Assembly: GCF_003234445.2 (NCBI RefSeq)
Contig: NZ_CP126269.1
Location: forward strand, 2,976,001-3,040,000
Origin: Curtobacterium sp. MCLR17_036
GTDB taxonomy: Bacteria > Actinomycetota > Actinomycetes > Actinomycetales > Microbacteriaceae
DNA: 64,000 nucleotides
Direction of reading: 5' to 3'
Position numbers and translations under genes: made by a program. Positions within the stretch are counted from its first letter, which is position 1. Each line of letters begins with the position of its first letter. The notes beneath the pieces were generated by a model. It was not told where the DNA came from. It made no database searches and was given only the letters and a program-made list of their open reading frames with translations. Positions 45,871 through 54,572 of the stretch are shown here, piece by piece.

Positions 45871-46920
45871 ATGAGCTCTCTCCTCCCCACCTCGATCGTC
45901 GGCAGCCTGCCGAAGCCGTCCTGGCTCGCCGAGCCCGAGCGACTCTGGTCCCCCTGGCAGCTCGACGGCGCCGCCCTGACCGAGGGCAAGCAGGACGCCC
46001 TGCGCTCCGCCGTGCACGAGCAGGAACGCCGCGGCATCGACATCGTCAGCGACGGCGAGCAGACCCGCCAGCACTTCGTCACCACGTTCATCGAGCACCT
46101 GGACGGCATCGACCAAGAGCGCAAGGAGACCGTCCGGATCCGGGACCGGTACGACGCTGCCGTCCCCACGGTCGTCGGCGCCGTGAGCCGCCCCGCCCCG
46201 GTCTTCGTCGACGACGCCCGGTTCCTCCGCGCACAGACCGACCGACCGATCAAGTGGGCGCTCCCCGGTCCGATGACGATGATCGACACCCTCTCCGACC
46301 AGCACTACAAGAGCCGCGAGAAGCTGGCGTGGGAGTTCGCCACGATCCTGAACGAAGAAGCCCGCGAGCTCGAAGCTGCCGGCGTCGACGTCATCCAGTT
46401 CGACGAGCCCGCCTTCACCGTCTTCCACGACGAGGTGCAGGACTGGGGCGTCGCCGCGCTCGAACGCGCCACCGAGGGCCTGCGCGCCGAGACCGCCGTG
46501 CACATCTGTTACGGCTACGGCATCGAGGCGAACAACAAGTGGAAGGAGACCCTCGGCGCCGAGTGGCGGCAGTACGAGCAGTCGTTCCCGCTGCTGCAGC
46601 AGTCGTCGATCGACATCGTCTCGCTCGAGTGCATCCACTCGCACGTGCCGCTCGAGCTCGTCGAGCTCATCCGCGGCAAGAAGGTCATGCTCGGGGCGAT
46701 CGACGTCGCCACCGAGACCGTAGAAACGGCGGACGAGGTCGCCGAGGTCCTGCGTCGGGCCCTCGAGTTCGTCGATGCGGACAAGCTCATCCCGAGTTCG
46801 AACTGCGGGATGGCTCCCCTTGCACGGGGTGCAGCGCTGGGCAAGCTCAGCGCGCTGTCCGCTGGTGCGGACATCGTGCGGGCCGAGCTCGCCCCCGTCG
46901 CGGCGACGGCTGCGCGCTAG
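45871..46920 (+). CDS. mesD: MesD-like core methionine synthase (MetE C-terminal domain)
   Basis: 349 aa, the size of the catalytic half of MetE only. Zinc ligands are visible: His and Cys in AVHICYG, Glu in VSLECIHSH and Cys in SNCGMAPL; IVGSLPKPSWL starts the barrel. Homocysteine is methylated to methionine without the folate-binding N-terminal half, so an unusual methyl donor is expected. Co-transcribed with mesX and followed by a strong hairpin. Confidence 0.85.
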   Translation: MSSLLPTSIVGSLPKPSWLAEPERLWSPWQLDGAALTEGKQDALRSAVHEQERRGIDIVSDGEQTRQHFVTTFIEHLDGIDQERKETVRIRDRYDAAVPTVVGAVSRPAPVFVDDARFLRAQTDRPIKWALPGPMTMIDTLSDQHYKSREKLAWEFATILNEEARELEAAGVDVIQFDEPAFTVFHDEVQDWGVAALERATEGLRAETAVHICYGYGIEANNKWKETLGAEWRQYEQSFPLLQQSSIDIVSLECIHSHVPLELVELIRGKKVMLGAIDVATETVETADEVAEVLRRALEFVDADKLIPSSNCGMAPLARGAALGKLSALSAGADIVRAELAPVAATAAR

Positions 46921-46932
46921 CGGACCGGCTCC

Positions 46933-46972
46933 GCAGGACGGCTCGCCTCGGCAACGGGGCGAGCCGTCCTGC
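46933..46972. terminator. mesXD terminator
   Basis: Arms GCAGGACGGCTCGCC (46933-46947) and its exact complement (46958-46972), ten-base loop, 12 bases after the mesD stop. Confidence 0.85.
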
Positions 46973-47049
46973 GTGTCGCGTCCCGCAGGTGCCGGGGTCT
47001 CGGTCCGGCCTGGAGGCGCGGCTCGGTTCCGGAAGTCAGGTCGCGGTCG

Positions 47050-47547
47050 TCACTCCTGACCGTCGAGGCTCATCTTCTCGAAGTCCCCCGCGACGCACTG
47101 TGAGCTGCCGTCGATCGTGTACCCGCGCGGATCCGCACGGAAGTCGGAGGAGCTCACCGGGCCACCCCTGCCCCGGACGCCGAGGATCGGGTCCTTTCCG
47201 CCCGTCTGGTACCGCTCGGTCGTGACCCCCAGCTCCTTCCAGTGCTGTTCCACCGCCTCGACGTCGGCCTTCGGGTCGTCGCTGGCAGCGCGGACCTCGG
47301 CGTAGACGTACTGGACACCCCCGACACCAGGGCCGAGGTCGCACTTCCCGAGTCCGGGACCGTCCCGAACGTTCCACCCATCACCGACCACGCTGGTCGA
47401 TCCTGCTACGAACGTGACGATCGACTGCTTCGCTTCTTCCGTGTTCATGCCGGACCCCTCGCTGCAACCAGTGAGAACGGCGACCGCGAGCAGCACTGCC
47501 CCTGTCGACCGGGCGAGGTTGCCGGCCTTCCGTCGATGTGGTTCCAT
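47050..47547 (-). CDS. lipoprotein of unknown function
   Basis: 165 aa. Signal ending in lipobox LTGC (Cys28); mature part small, with Cys in GKCDLGPG and SQCVAGD that could form a disulfide. GGAAGGAG lies before ATG 47547. It resembles LppA-type actinobacterial lipoproteins only in layout. Follows the small membrane protein gene by 81 bp on the same strand. Confidence 0.78.
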   Translation of the reverse strand: MEPHRRKAGNLARSTGAVLLAVAVLTGCSEGSGMNTEEAKQSIVTFVAGSTSVVGDGWNVRDGPGLGKCDLGPGVGGVQYVYAEVRAASDDPKADVEAVEQHWKELGVTTERYQTGGKDPILGVRGRGGPVSSSDFRADPRGYTIDGSSQCVAGDFEKMSLDGQE

Positions 47548-47628
47548 CTGGCTTCTCCTTCCAGAGACGCATCAGCTCGTCCGCCCCCTGGCTCGCCCGC
47601 GCCTTCGGCAGAGTCCCGGCGAGCCCGA

Positions 47629-47844
47629 TCAGCGTCGAGCGATCAACCCGACTGCGCCGACGAGCAGAAGCGCACCACCCACGACGGCGAGCGGGACCCC
47701 GAGGAGCAGCAAGACACCGGCGCCGATGTTCGCACCGCCGTCGAACCCGACGGCGAACGTCGCGATCACCGCCGAGCCGCAGATGAGACCGCCCACGGCG
47801 GAGATGATGCCGCCGACGAGGGTGAGCACGCGAGGACTGTTCAT
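47629..47844 (-). CDS. small two-TM membrane protein
   Basis: 71 aa, two glycine-rich TM helices (about residues 6-30 and 40-67). TACGCT six bases before ATG 47844 supports the start as leaderless. Function unknown. Confidence 0.7.
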   Translation of the reverse strand: MNSPRVLTLVGGIISAVGGLICGSAVIATFAVGFDGGANIGAGVLLLLGVPLAVVGGALLLVGAVGLIARR

Positions 47845-48015
47845 CTGGTCAGCGTATTCGGCGTCGCAGTTCCGACTGCGACGATCTGCACGAGCACGGG
47901 GCGTGGGTCCGGACCCCCTGAGTCCAGTACGTCATCCTGCAGCCACCCGCCGCCGAACCAGCTGCTCCAACGTGATACTTTGCCGTTCGCTGATCGGAAC
48001 AGTAGCGTCGGTCTC

Positions 48016-48369
48016 ATGGCCGGAGCAATGGTGTTCGCGTTGACGATCGAGATCGCAAGCGCTGTCCTCGTGACCTGGCTCACCTGGAGGGCTGCCGACG
48101 GATCCCTCGCTCGGAACAGCTTGGCCGGCATCCGGACCCGGATCACGATGTCCAGCGAGGCGGCCTGGCGCATCGGACACCGCGCGGCACTGCGGCCGAC
48201 CATCATCGCGGGAGCGATCACCGTCCTCTGGTGTTCGACGAGCATCGGTCTTGCGCCGCTCCGCACGCCGCTCTCCGTGATCGTGGCTTCGGTGGTGCTC
48301 CTCGGTGGTGCACTCCTGTCCATCCCGGTGGCGCACCGGGCTGTGCGCCGCAGCACATCCGAAGGCTGA
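48016..48369 (+). CDS. SdpI family membrane protein
   Basis: 117 aa, three TM helices. NSLAGIRTRITMSSEAAWRIGHRAA matches the SdpI/YhfL signature (G-I-R-T-x-x-T-x-x-S-x-x-x-W-x-x-x-H). B. subtilis SdpI gives immunity to the SdpC toxin, but many relatives have no toxin nearby and none is seen here. TAGCGT seven bases before ATG 48016: leaderless. Confidence 0.78.
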   Translation: MAGAMVFALTIEIASAVLVTWLTWRAADGSLARNSLAGIRTRITMSSEAAWRIGHRAALRPTIIAGAITVLWCSTSIGLAPLRTPLSVIVASVVLLGGALLSIPVAHRAVRRSTSEG

Positions 48370-48489
48370 CCGGGCGCGACACGGAGAACGTGAGCTCGCG
48401 GTGGGACTCCAGCGCCCGATCGCCATGCCGATCGAGGGCGCCCCGGGACACGGCGAGCGCTTCGCCGCGAAGCGCCAGGCGGAAGGGCG

Positions 48490-48927
48490 TTGACTACGCC
48501 CATGATCACCAAGAGCATGATCCACGAGGTCGAGAGCGCAACCGTCCGCGACCGCGACGGCGCGTCGGTCGGCAAGGTCGCGCAGGTGTTCCCCTCCGAC
48601 GAGGACGGCAGCGCCGCGTTCGTCAGCGTCGCGACCGGCCTGCTCGGGAGTCACCACACGCTCGTCCCGGTCGAGGACGCCACCTTCGACGGCACGGACC
48701 TGCACGTCGGGTACACGAAGAGCGCGATCAAGGGCGCGCCGTCCCTCGGAGTCGGACAGACCTTGTCCCCTTCCGAGGCGAACGCCGTCCGCAAGCACTT
48801 CGGGCTGTCCCCCGCGGGCAAGGCCACCGGCGACATGGGCGATCCGCACGAGAACCTGGATCAAGCAGGCACCGGCCCCGCAGGCGCGGACGACACCGAG
48901 GGTGCAGGGACGACCCCACCGGCGTGA
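48490..48927 (+). CDS. PRC-barrel domain protein
   Basis: 145 aa from TTG 48490 (GGAAGGG just upstream); ATG 48502 is the alternative. Residues 10-85 are a PRC-barrel-like beta domain (VESATVRDRDGASVGKVAQVF; HHTLVPVEDATFDGTDLHVGY), then a flexible Gly/Ala/Asp tail ending GAGTTPPA. PRC-barrel proteins are often stress-induced in actinobacteria. A diverged copy of its last 28 codons occurs at 54.4 kb. Confidence 0.8.
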   Translation: MTTPMITKSMIHEVESATVRDRDGASVGKVAQVFPSDEDGSAAFVSVATGLLGSHHTLVPVEDATFDGTDLHVGYTKSAIKGAPSLGVGQTLSPSEANAVRKHFGLSPAGKATGDMGDPHENLDQAGTGPAGADDTEGAGTTPPA

Positions 48928-49002
48928 TCGTGCGGAGCGCGGACGCTCGCACGATGGACGGGGCACCTCGGAGTGGACGACGGGCCGAGGAGCCCCGCCG
49001 CG

Positions 49003-49839
49003 TCAGCCCTTGACCGCGCCCGCCGTGAGCCCCTGCACGATCCACCGACTCGCGAACGCGAACAGCACCATGGTCGGGATGACGGTCAGGACCGCGGCCG
49101 CCGACATGGGTCCCCAGTCGATGTTGAAGCTGCTGATGAAGCCGTTGATCGCGGTCGGCAGGGTCTTGTTCGCGTCGCTGTTCATCAGGGTCGTCGACAG
49201 GAACAGCTCGTTCCAGCAGTTGACGAAGTTGAAGATGAACGCCGCGACGATCCCCGGCTTCATCACGGGCACGATCACGCGGAAAAGCGCGCCGAACCGC
49301 GAGCAGCCATCGATCATGGCCGCTTCCTCGAGTGCGGCGGGGACGTTCGCGAAGAACCCGCGGAGCATGACCGTGCTGAACGGGATGCACACGGCGATGT
49401 AGATGAGGACGAGCCCGACCCGGTTGTCGACCAGCTCGAGGCGCGTCATGAGCAGGTACAACGGCCCCAGCGCGATGAACGACGGGATCATCTGGGTCAC
49501 GAAGAACGCCGTCAGCAGCGCGCCCTTCGTCCGGAACTCGAAGCGGGAGAGCACGTAGCCGGACAGCAACGAGATCACCGTCGCGGTGACCGCAGCCGCC
49601 AGGCTGACGACCAGGCTGTTGACCACGTAGACGCCGAACTGCGACTTGGCGAACAACCCGATGTAGTTCTGCAGCGAGAACTCCGTCGGCCAGTACGTGA
49701 GGGGCCGGCTGAAGATCGAGCCGGGCGCCTTCAGGGACGTGATGGTGATCCAGTACAGCGGGAAGAGCGTGATGAGGAGCCACAGCCCGAGGAATCCGAA
49801 ACGGACGAACCGGGCTGAGCGGGTCTCGTGGTCGATCAT
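49003..49839 (-). CDS. sugar ABC importer permease, MalG-like
   Basis: 278 aa, six TM helices, EAA loop ALEEAAMIDGCSRFGALFRVIVP. ATG 49839 overlaps the stop of the MalF-like gene. Last gene of the aminotransferase-importer operon. No ATPase gene is in the operon. Confidence 0.92.
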   Translation of the reverse strand: MIDHETRSARFVRFGFLGLWLLITLFPLYWITITSLKAPGSIFSRPLTYWPTEFSLQNYIGLFAKSQFGVYVVNSLVVSLAAAVTATVISLLSGYVLSRFEFRTKGALLTAFFVTQMIPSFIALGPLYLLMTRLELVDNRVGLVLIYIAVCIPFSTVMLRGFFANVPAALEEAAMIDGCSRFGALFRVIVPVMKPGIVAAFIFNFVNCWNELFLSTTLMNSDANKTLPTAINGFISSFNIDWGPMSAAAVLTVIPTMVLFAFASRWIVQGLTAGAVKG

Positions 49840-50855
49840 CGGGTCTTGGGTCCCTTCTCCCGCATCGCGAGCAGGTAGAACACGGAGAACACGAGCAGCA
49901 CGGCGATGACGATGAGCCCGAGCGCCGAGGCCCGGCCGTAGTCGCCGCGCTGGGTGGTCTGGATCATCCACGTGGTGATGATGTGGGTGCGGTCGGCGGG
50001 GCCGCCGCCCGTCATGCCGTAGATGATGTCGGGGAAGTTGAAGATCCAGATGACACGCAGGAGCACCGAGAGGGCGAGCGTGACGCGGATGTACGGGATC
50101 ACGATCGAGAAGAGCGTGCGGACCTTGCCGGCACCGTCGAGCGCGGCGGCTTCGAGCATCTCGTCGGGAACCGACTGCAGCGCCGCGAGGATCATGATCG
50201 CGAAGAACGTGACGCCGTACCAGATGTTCGCGATGAGCACGGCGACCATGGCGGTCGCCGGGTCGGCGAGCCAGTTGATCGGCTCGTCGATCAGTCCGAC
50301 CTTGGCGAGCAGGTCGTTGACGACGCCGAACTCGCTGTTGAACATCCAGCGGAACAGGATCCCGATGAGGAACCCGGACACCGCCCACGGGAAGAACACG
50401 AGCGCCTGGTACAACCCGCGGAACCGGAACTTGCGTCGCAGCCACAGGGCGAGGGCGAACCCGATCACGAACTGCGGCACGAGCGAGGCGACGACCCAGA
50501 CGACCGAGTTCCGGAGCACCGTGTAGAAGACGGGGTCGGTGAGGATGTCGCGGAAGTTGCCGAGTCCCACCCACGACGTGTCGCTGAGGTTGTTGAGGTT
50601 CCAGTTGCGGAACGCCATCTGGCCGCCCGCGAACAACGGGTAGTAGACGAACACCGCCACGAAGACGAGTGCGGGTGCCATGAACCCGAGGAGACTGAGC
50701 CCCTTCCGCTTCGTGAAGGTGCGGCGACCTGTGGGTGAGGAGCCGCGCCTCCTCGGGTCGTTGCCACCGCTTCGACCACCCGGGGTCGGAGGAGTGGTGC
50801 CGGCGCCGGTCCCCGACACCGCGGACGGCGCGGTGGACGCGTCCTGGACCGTCAC
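49836..50855 (-). CDS. sugar ABC importer permease, MalF-like
   Basis: 339 aa, GTG start. A 50-residue cytoplasmic lead rich in Gly/Pro/Thr/Arg precedes six TM helices; EAA loop EMLEAAALDGAGKVRTLFSIVIP. Overlaps both neighbours by four bases. Confidence 0.92.
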   Translation of the reverse strand: MTVQDASTAPSAVSGTGAGTTPPTPGGRSGGNDPRRRGSSPTGRRTFTKRKGLSLLGFMAPALVFVAVFVYYPLFAGGQMAFRNWNLNNLSDTSWVGLGNFRDILTDPVFYTVLRNSVVWVVASLVPQFVIGFALALWLRRKFRFRGLYQALVFFPWAVSGFLIGILFRWMFNSEFGVVNDLLAKVGLIDEPINWLADPATAMVAVLIANIWYGVTFFAIMILAALQSVPDEMLEAAALDGAGKVRTLFSIVIPYIRVTLALSVLLRVIWIFNFPDIIYGMTGGGPADRTHIITTWMIQTTQRGDYGRASALGLIVIAVLLVFSVFYLLAMREKGPKTR

Positions 50856-52150
50856 TTCGCGTCCTTCTCGGTCCAGTACTCGTCCCAGCTGGCGAGCAGT
50901 TCCTTGCTCGTCATGTCGCCGACGAGGACCCGCTGCAGCTCAGAGTCGGCCTTCTGGGTCCACTCGGTCCACCAGGCGACGGTGCGCGGCTGCACGACGG
51001 GGATGTAGGTCTCCGGTGCGTCGGTCATCGTGACGTAGCTCGCCCAGGCGCCCTCGCTGTAGAACGGGTCCTCGGTGGCGCTGGTGAGGATCGGGACGAG
51101 GCTGTTCTCCTTGGTGAAGCGCGTGGAGGCGTCGCCCGACGACAGGAACTCGATCAGCTTCGCCGCCTCGGCCTTGTGGTCACTCGACTCAGCGGTGCCC
51201 CAGCCCGACGTGGCGACGGCCTGGGCGGCCTTCCCGGTCGGCCCGGTCAGCAGGGGTGCCGTGGTCCACTGGTCGGCCTCGATGGCCGTCGAGGTCCCGA
51301 TCGCGCTGATGACCTCGGGGTCCTGCAGCAGGAACGCGGTCGAGCCGTTCGAGAAGCCCTCGACCATCTCCGGGTAGCCCCACGCGACGCTCGACGGCGG
51401 CGAGGCCTTCTCGAAGAGGTCGAAGTACATGTCGGCGGCGTCCTGGGCTTCCGGTGCCGAGAAGATCGTGTCGCCGTTCTCCAGTCGGAACGCGTTCTCG
51501 GTGTCGAGGTCGTCGGCCACGTAGGCCTCGATGGCGGTGACGAGGTTGGAGTTGCCGTTCATGCCACCGCGGAAGGCGTAGCCGTAGTCGCCGTCGCCCG
51601 ACTCCTGCACCGCCGTGGCCTGCTCGAGCAGGTCGTCCCACGAGGCGGGCGGGGCATCGAACCCGGCGTCCTTCGTGAGGTCCGTGCGGTAGAACAGGCT
51701 CAATCCGTAGAAGCCGTAGGGGATGTAGTAGACGGTGCCGTCGTCGTTCTTGGCGTAGTCGACGGCGTTCTCGGTCAGGTCGTCCCAGCCGGACCAGTCG
51801 TCGAGTTCGGTCGACATGTCGCTGATCCAGCCGTTCGCGCTGAAGGGCCCGACCGTCGTGTCACGGACCTCGAGCACGTCGACACCGTTGCCGGACTGCA
51901 GCATCTGCTGGATCTTCTGGTCGGCCTGGTCGGTCGGCGGCGAGATGAGCTCGACCCGGATGTCGGGGTTCTCGTCCTCGAAGTCGGCGAGGAGCTCCTT
52001 GAGGAGCGTCGTGCGCGTCGGGTTCGTCAGGCTCTCGACCATCTGCAGGGTGACGGTGCCGTCGCTGCTGCTCGGGGCGGAGCAGCCTCCTGCCAGCAGC
52101 GCGGTGGCGAGGCCCAGGCTGAGCGCCGCGATCATCTTGGTGCTTTTCAC
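50852..52150 (-). CDS. sugar ABC importer substrate-binding lipoprotein
   Basis: 432 aa from GTG 52150 (AAGGA six bases upstream). Lipoprotein signal ending LLAGGC (Cys23). Family-1 solute-binding protein: LQMVESLTNPTRTTLLKELLADFE, YYIPYGFYGLSLFYRTDL, STAFLLQDPEVISAIG. Substrate unknown; the linked aminotransferase hints at an amino-sugar or modified sugar, but this is only inference. Confidence 0.9.
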   Translation of the reverse strand: MKSTKMIAALSLGLATALLAGGCSAPSSSDGTVTLQMVESLTNPTRTTLLKELLADFEDENPDIRVELISPPTDQADQKIQQMLQSGNGVDVLEVRDTTVGPFSANGWISDMSTELDDWSGWDDLTENAVDYAKNDDGTVYYIPYGFYGLSLFYRTDLTKDAGFDAPPASWDDLLEQATAVQESGDGDYGYAFRGGMNGNSNLVTAIEAYVADDLDTENAFRLENGDTIFSAPEAQDAADMYFDLFEKASPPSSVAWGYPEMVEGFSNGSTAFLLQDPEVISAIGTSTAIEADQWTTAPLLTGPTGKAAQAVATSGWGTAESSDHKAEAAKLIEFLSSGDASTRFTKENSLVPILTSATEDPFYSEGAWASYVTMTDAPETYIPVVQPRTVAWWTEWTQKADSELQRVLVGDMTSKELLASWDEYWTEKDAK

Positions 52151-52216
52151 GGTTGTCCTTCGTGTCAGGTGGAGCACGTGTCGTCAGGGTCGGACAGGTG
52201 GTGCGGTCGGAGGTCC

Positions 52217-53461
52217 TCAGGCGGTGCGGGCCCAGTCCGCGAGGACGGGCACGCAGCGTTCGGCGAACGACTCGTAGTCGGCAGCGGTGTTGTAGACGTG
52301 GGTCGACAGCCGCAGGTAGCCCACGCCCGCGAAGGCCGTGAACGCGCACTCGACGCCGAGCTCGTCCAGGACGCGGTCGCGGAGCGCGTTGCCCTCGCCG
52401 TGTCCGGCGGCGAGCACTCCGGGCAGCCGCACGAGGCGGAGCGCACCGACGGGCATGCCGACGTCGACGCGGTGGTCGTCGCCGGTGATCGCCGAGAAGG
52501 CTCCCGCCACGACGTCGACGGCGTGGTCGGCCAGATCGGACATGTACCGGCGAGCCGTGTCCCACCCCCACGTGTCGCCGATCAGGTCGAGCGACGTCGA
52601 TGCCGCGAGCCAACCGGTGAGGTCGAGGGTGCCCTGGGTGTCGAAGCGCTCCGGGAAGGGGTCGGTCGCACCCCAGGAGTCGATCGACGGGTTGAGCTCC
52701 TGGACGAGCGGGCCGCGGGCGACCAGGACACCGGTCCCGCGGGGCGCACAGGTGAACTTGTGCAGGTTGCCGACCCAGAAGTCGCACTCGAGGTCGGCGA
52801 GCGGATCGGCGAGCAGTCCGGGCGCGTGCGCACCGTCGACGAGGACGGGCACTCCGAGCTGCGCGGCGTGCCGTGCCACCGCCCCGACCGGCAGGCGCCG
52901 CGCCGTGGGGGACGTCACCTGGTCGATGACGACGAGGGACGTCGCGTCGGTGATGCTGTCCGTGATGATCCCGGCTGCCGTGTCGTGGTCGGCGTCGAGC
53001 GGGACCGAGACGGTGCGGACACGGCCGTTCCAGCGCCGGGCGAGTCGCTCGGCACCCATCGTGACCGCTCCGTAGCCGTGGTCGGTGACGAGGATCTCGA
53101 CCCGGCGGCCCACCGGCAGGCTCGAGTAGACGACGCTCGCGCCGGCACTCGCGTTCGCGACGAACGCCGTGTCCCGGACGTCGGTGCCGAGGAACTCGGC
53201 GACGCGGCCGCGAGCCTGCGCGACGAGCCCGGGCAACGGCGGGAACCAGGCGACCGGGGCTGCTTCCATCACGTCACGGAGGCGCTGCTGCTCGGCCTGC
53301 GTGGCGCGGGGCACAGCGCCGAACGAGCCGTGGTTGAGATGGCCGAGGTGCGGGTCGAGCGTGAACGCAGCAGCCGCCGGCCGCCCGTCGTGGAGCGTCA
53401 GCGGCCCGGGGCCGACCGCGGGATCGGTTCGAGCGGCGTCGGTGGTCGTCGCGAATGCCAT
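52217..53461 (-). CDS. class V aminotransferase, isopenicillin-N-epimerase-like
   Basis: 414 aa PLP enzyme, fold type I. HLNHGSFGAVP near the start, VDGAHAPG (the Asp that holds the pyridine ring) and the Schiff-base Lys in WVGNLHKFTCAPRGTGVL are typical of the CefD/EgtE branch. First gene of the importer operon; TAGTGT seven bases before the ATG suggests a leaderless mRNA. Substrate unknown. Confidence 0.86.
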   Translation of the reverse strand: MAFATTTDAARTDPAVGPGPLTLHDGRPAAAAFTLDPHLGHLNHGSFGAVPRATQAEQQRLRDVMEAAPVAWFPPLPGLVAQARGRVAEFLGTDVRDTAFVANASAGASVVYSSLPVGRRVEILVTDHGYGAVTMGAERLARRWNGRVRTVSVPLDADHDTAAGIITDSITDATSLVVIDQVTSPTARRLPVGAVARHAAQLGVPVLVDGAHAPGLLADPLADLECDFWVGNLHKFTCAPRGTGVLVARGPLVQELNPSIDSWGATDPFPERFDTQGTLDLTGWLAASTSLDLIGDTWGWDTARRYMSDLADHAVDVVAGAFSAITGDDHRVDVGMPVGALRLVRLPGVLAAGHGEGNALRDRVLDELGVECAFTAFAGVGYLRLSTHVYNTAADYESFAERCVPVLADWARTA

Positions 53462-53468
53462 GCCGGCA

Positions 53469-53556
53469 ACACTAGGAAGTCATCAGATGACTCCGGTTTC
53501 GACTGCGTTACGAACGTGTCAAAAGCCCGATCACCTGCAAGGACATCAGATGAGTC
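53469..53556. promoter_or_regulatory. paired GntR-type operators and aminotransferase promoter
   Basis: Perfect palindrome AGTCATCAGATGACT (53478-53492) and a near copy GACATCAGATGAGTC (53542-53556) share the core CATCAGATGA, 63 bases apart. The first abuts the -10 (TAGTGT, minus strand 53469-53474) of the aminotransferase operon. The divergent gene encodes a GntR/FadR protein, the likely binder. Confidence 0.68.
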
Positions 53557-53571
53557 GCCTGCCGAAGCGCG

Positions 53572-53600
53572 TTGATGGCCCGTCTTCGTGCCGGTAGGCT
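53572..53600 (+). promoter_or_regulatory. GntR gene promoter
   Basis: TTGATG (53572-53577), 17-base spacer, TAGGCT (53595-53600), then GAGAGGGG before ATG 53622. Confidence 0.65.
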
Positions 53601-53621
53601 CGCCCCGACGAGAGGGGCACG

Positions 53622-54308
53622 ATGTCCGCGGTCGACGATGCCTTCCACGGCCTGCGTCACATGATCAGCTCGGGGCGCCTCGGCGCCGGGCAGCGGTTCC
53701 CGCCCGAGGCGGACCTCTGTCAGGAGCTCGGGGTCTCGCGTGGGTCGTTGCGCGAGGCTGTCCGCATGCTCTCCGCCCTCGGTGCCGTCGAGTCCCGCCA
53801 CGGATCCGGCGTCTACGTGTCGGCGCTCCGCCCCGAGGACATCATCGGCAGCCTCGCCCTCACCGTCGGCCTGCTGCCACTGTCCGGCCTCCTCGACGTG
53901 TACGAGTTGCGCCGGGTGCTCGAGAGCCACGCCGCGGCGCAGGCCGCCGCACGCGCCAGCGCAGACCTGCTCGACGAGCTCGACGGCGTGCTCGACGCGC
54001 TCGAGGCCACCACGGACGTCGAGGAGTCCGCGCAGCTCGACTCCGACTTCCACGAGGCGATCGCCCGGGCCGGAGGCAACCCGACCATGGTCGCGCTGCT
54101 CGGCGTGTTCCGGAGCCGCAGTCGCGCGTACCAGATGTTCGACATGCCGGACGGGCAGACCATCAAGCACACCAGCGACCAGGCGCACCGGGCCATCGCG
54201 CGGGCCATCCGGCAGCGCGATCCGGTCGCGGCAGCCACGGCGGCGGCGAGCCACGTCGCGCAGACGGAGCAGTGGCTGCGGCACTACCGTCCCGACCCGA
54301 CGCGCTGA
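53622..54308 (+). CDS. GntR family regulator, FadR subfamily
   Basis: 228 aa. Winged HTH: RFPPEADLCQELGVSRGSLREAVRMLSALGAVESRHGSGVYV; the FCD domain follows with DSDFHEAIARAGGN and TSDQAHRAIARAI, where Asp and His residues can bind metal. Divergent from the aminotransferase-importer operon and very likely its repressor. Confidence 0.9.
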   Translation: MSAVDDAFHGLRHMISSGRLGAGQRFPPEADLCQELGVSRGSLREAVRMLSALGAVESRHGSGVYVSALRPEDIIGSLALTVGLLPLSGLLDVYELRRVLESHAAAQAAARASADLLDELDGVLDALEATTDVEESAQLDSDFHEAIARAGGNPTMVALLGVFRSRSRAYQMFDMPDGQTIKHTSDQAHRAIARAIRQRDPVAAATAAASHVAQTEQWLRHYRPDPTR

Positions 54309-54360
54309 CACGCACGGCGGAACGGGTTGGCTGCAACCGGCGGAGCGGCCGGGAGGTGGG

Positions 54361-54448
54361 CGACACGAACGAGGACCCCGACCAGGTCGGCACCGGCCCG
54401 GCGGGCGCAGACCACACCGAGGGTGCGGGGACGACGCCACCTGGGTGA
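54361..54448 (+). pseudogene. 3' fragment of a PRC-barrel-type gene
   Basis: Translates as DTNEDPDQVGTGPAGADHTEG then AGTTPPG and stop, matching the tail of the 48.5-kb PRC-barrel protein (NLDQAGTGPAGADDTEG, AGTTPPA). DNA differences fall mostly at third codon positions. No barrel-coding sequence precedes it. It marks one end of the importer cassette. Confidence 0.75.
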
Positions 54449-54572
54449 GCGCTTCTGGAACCCGCGCCCTCGCGCCCGCTGGATGCGCGCCTCCAGACCC
54501 GGACAGGAGGCGCGGCGGCACCCCGCCCCGCCGGTCACGTCGCCGCGGCGTCACCCTGACGTGCGCCGACGT

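Noticed and set aside
48016..48369. Complete SdpABC toxin-immunity locus
   Set aside because: Only the SdpI-like protein is present; no toxin or SdpAB-like genes are adjacent.
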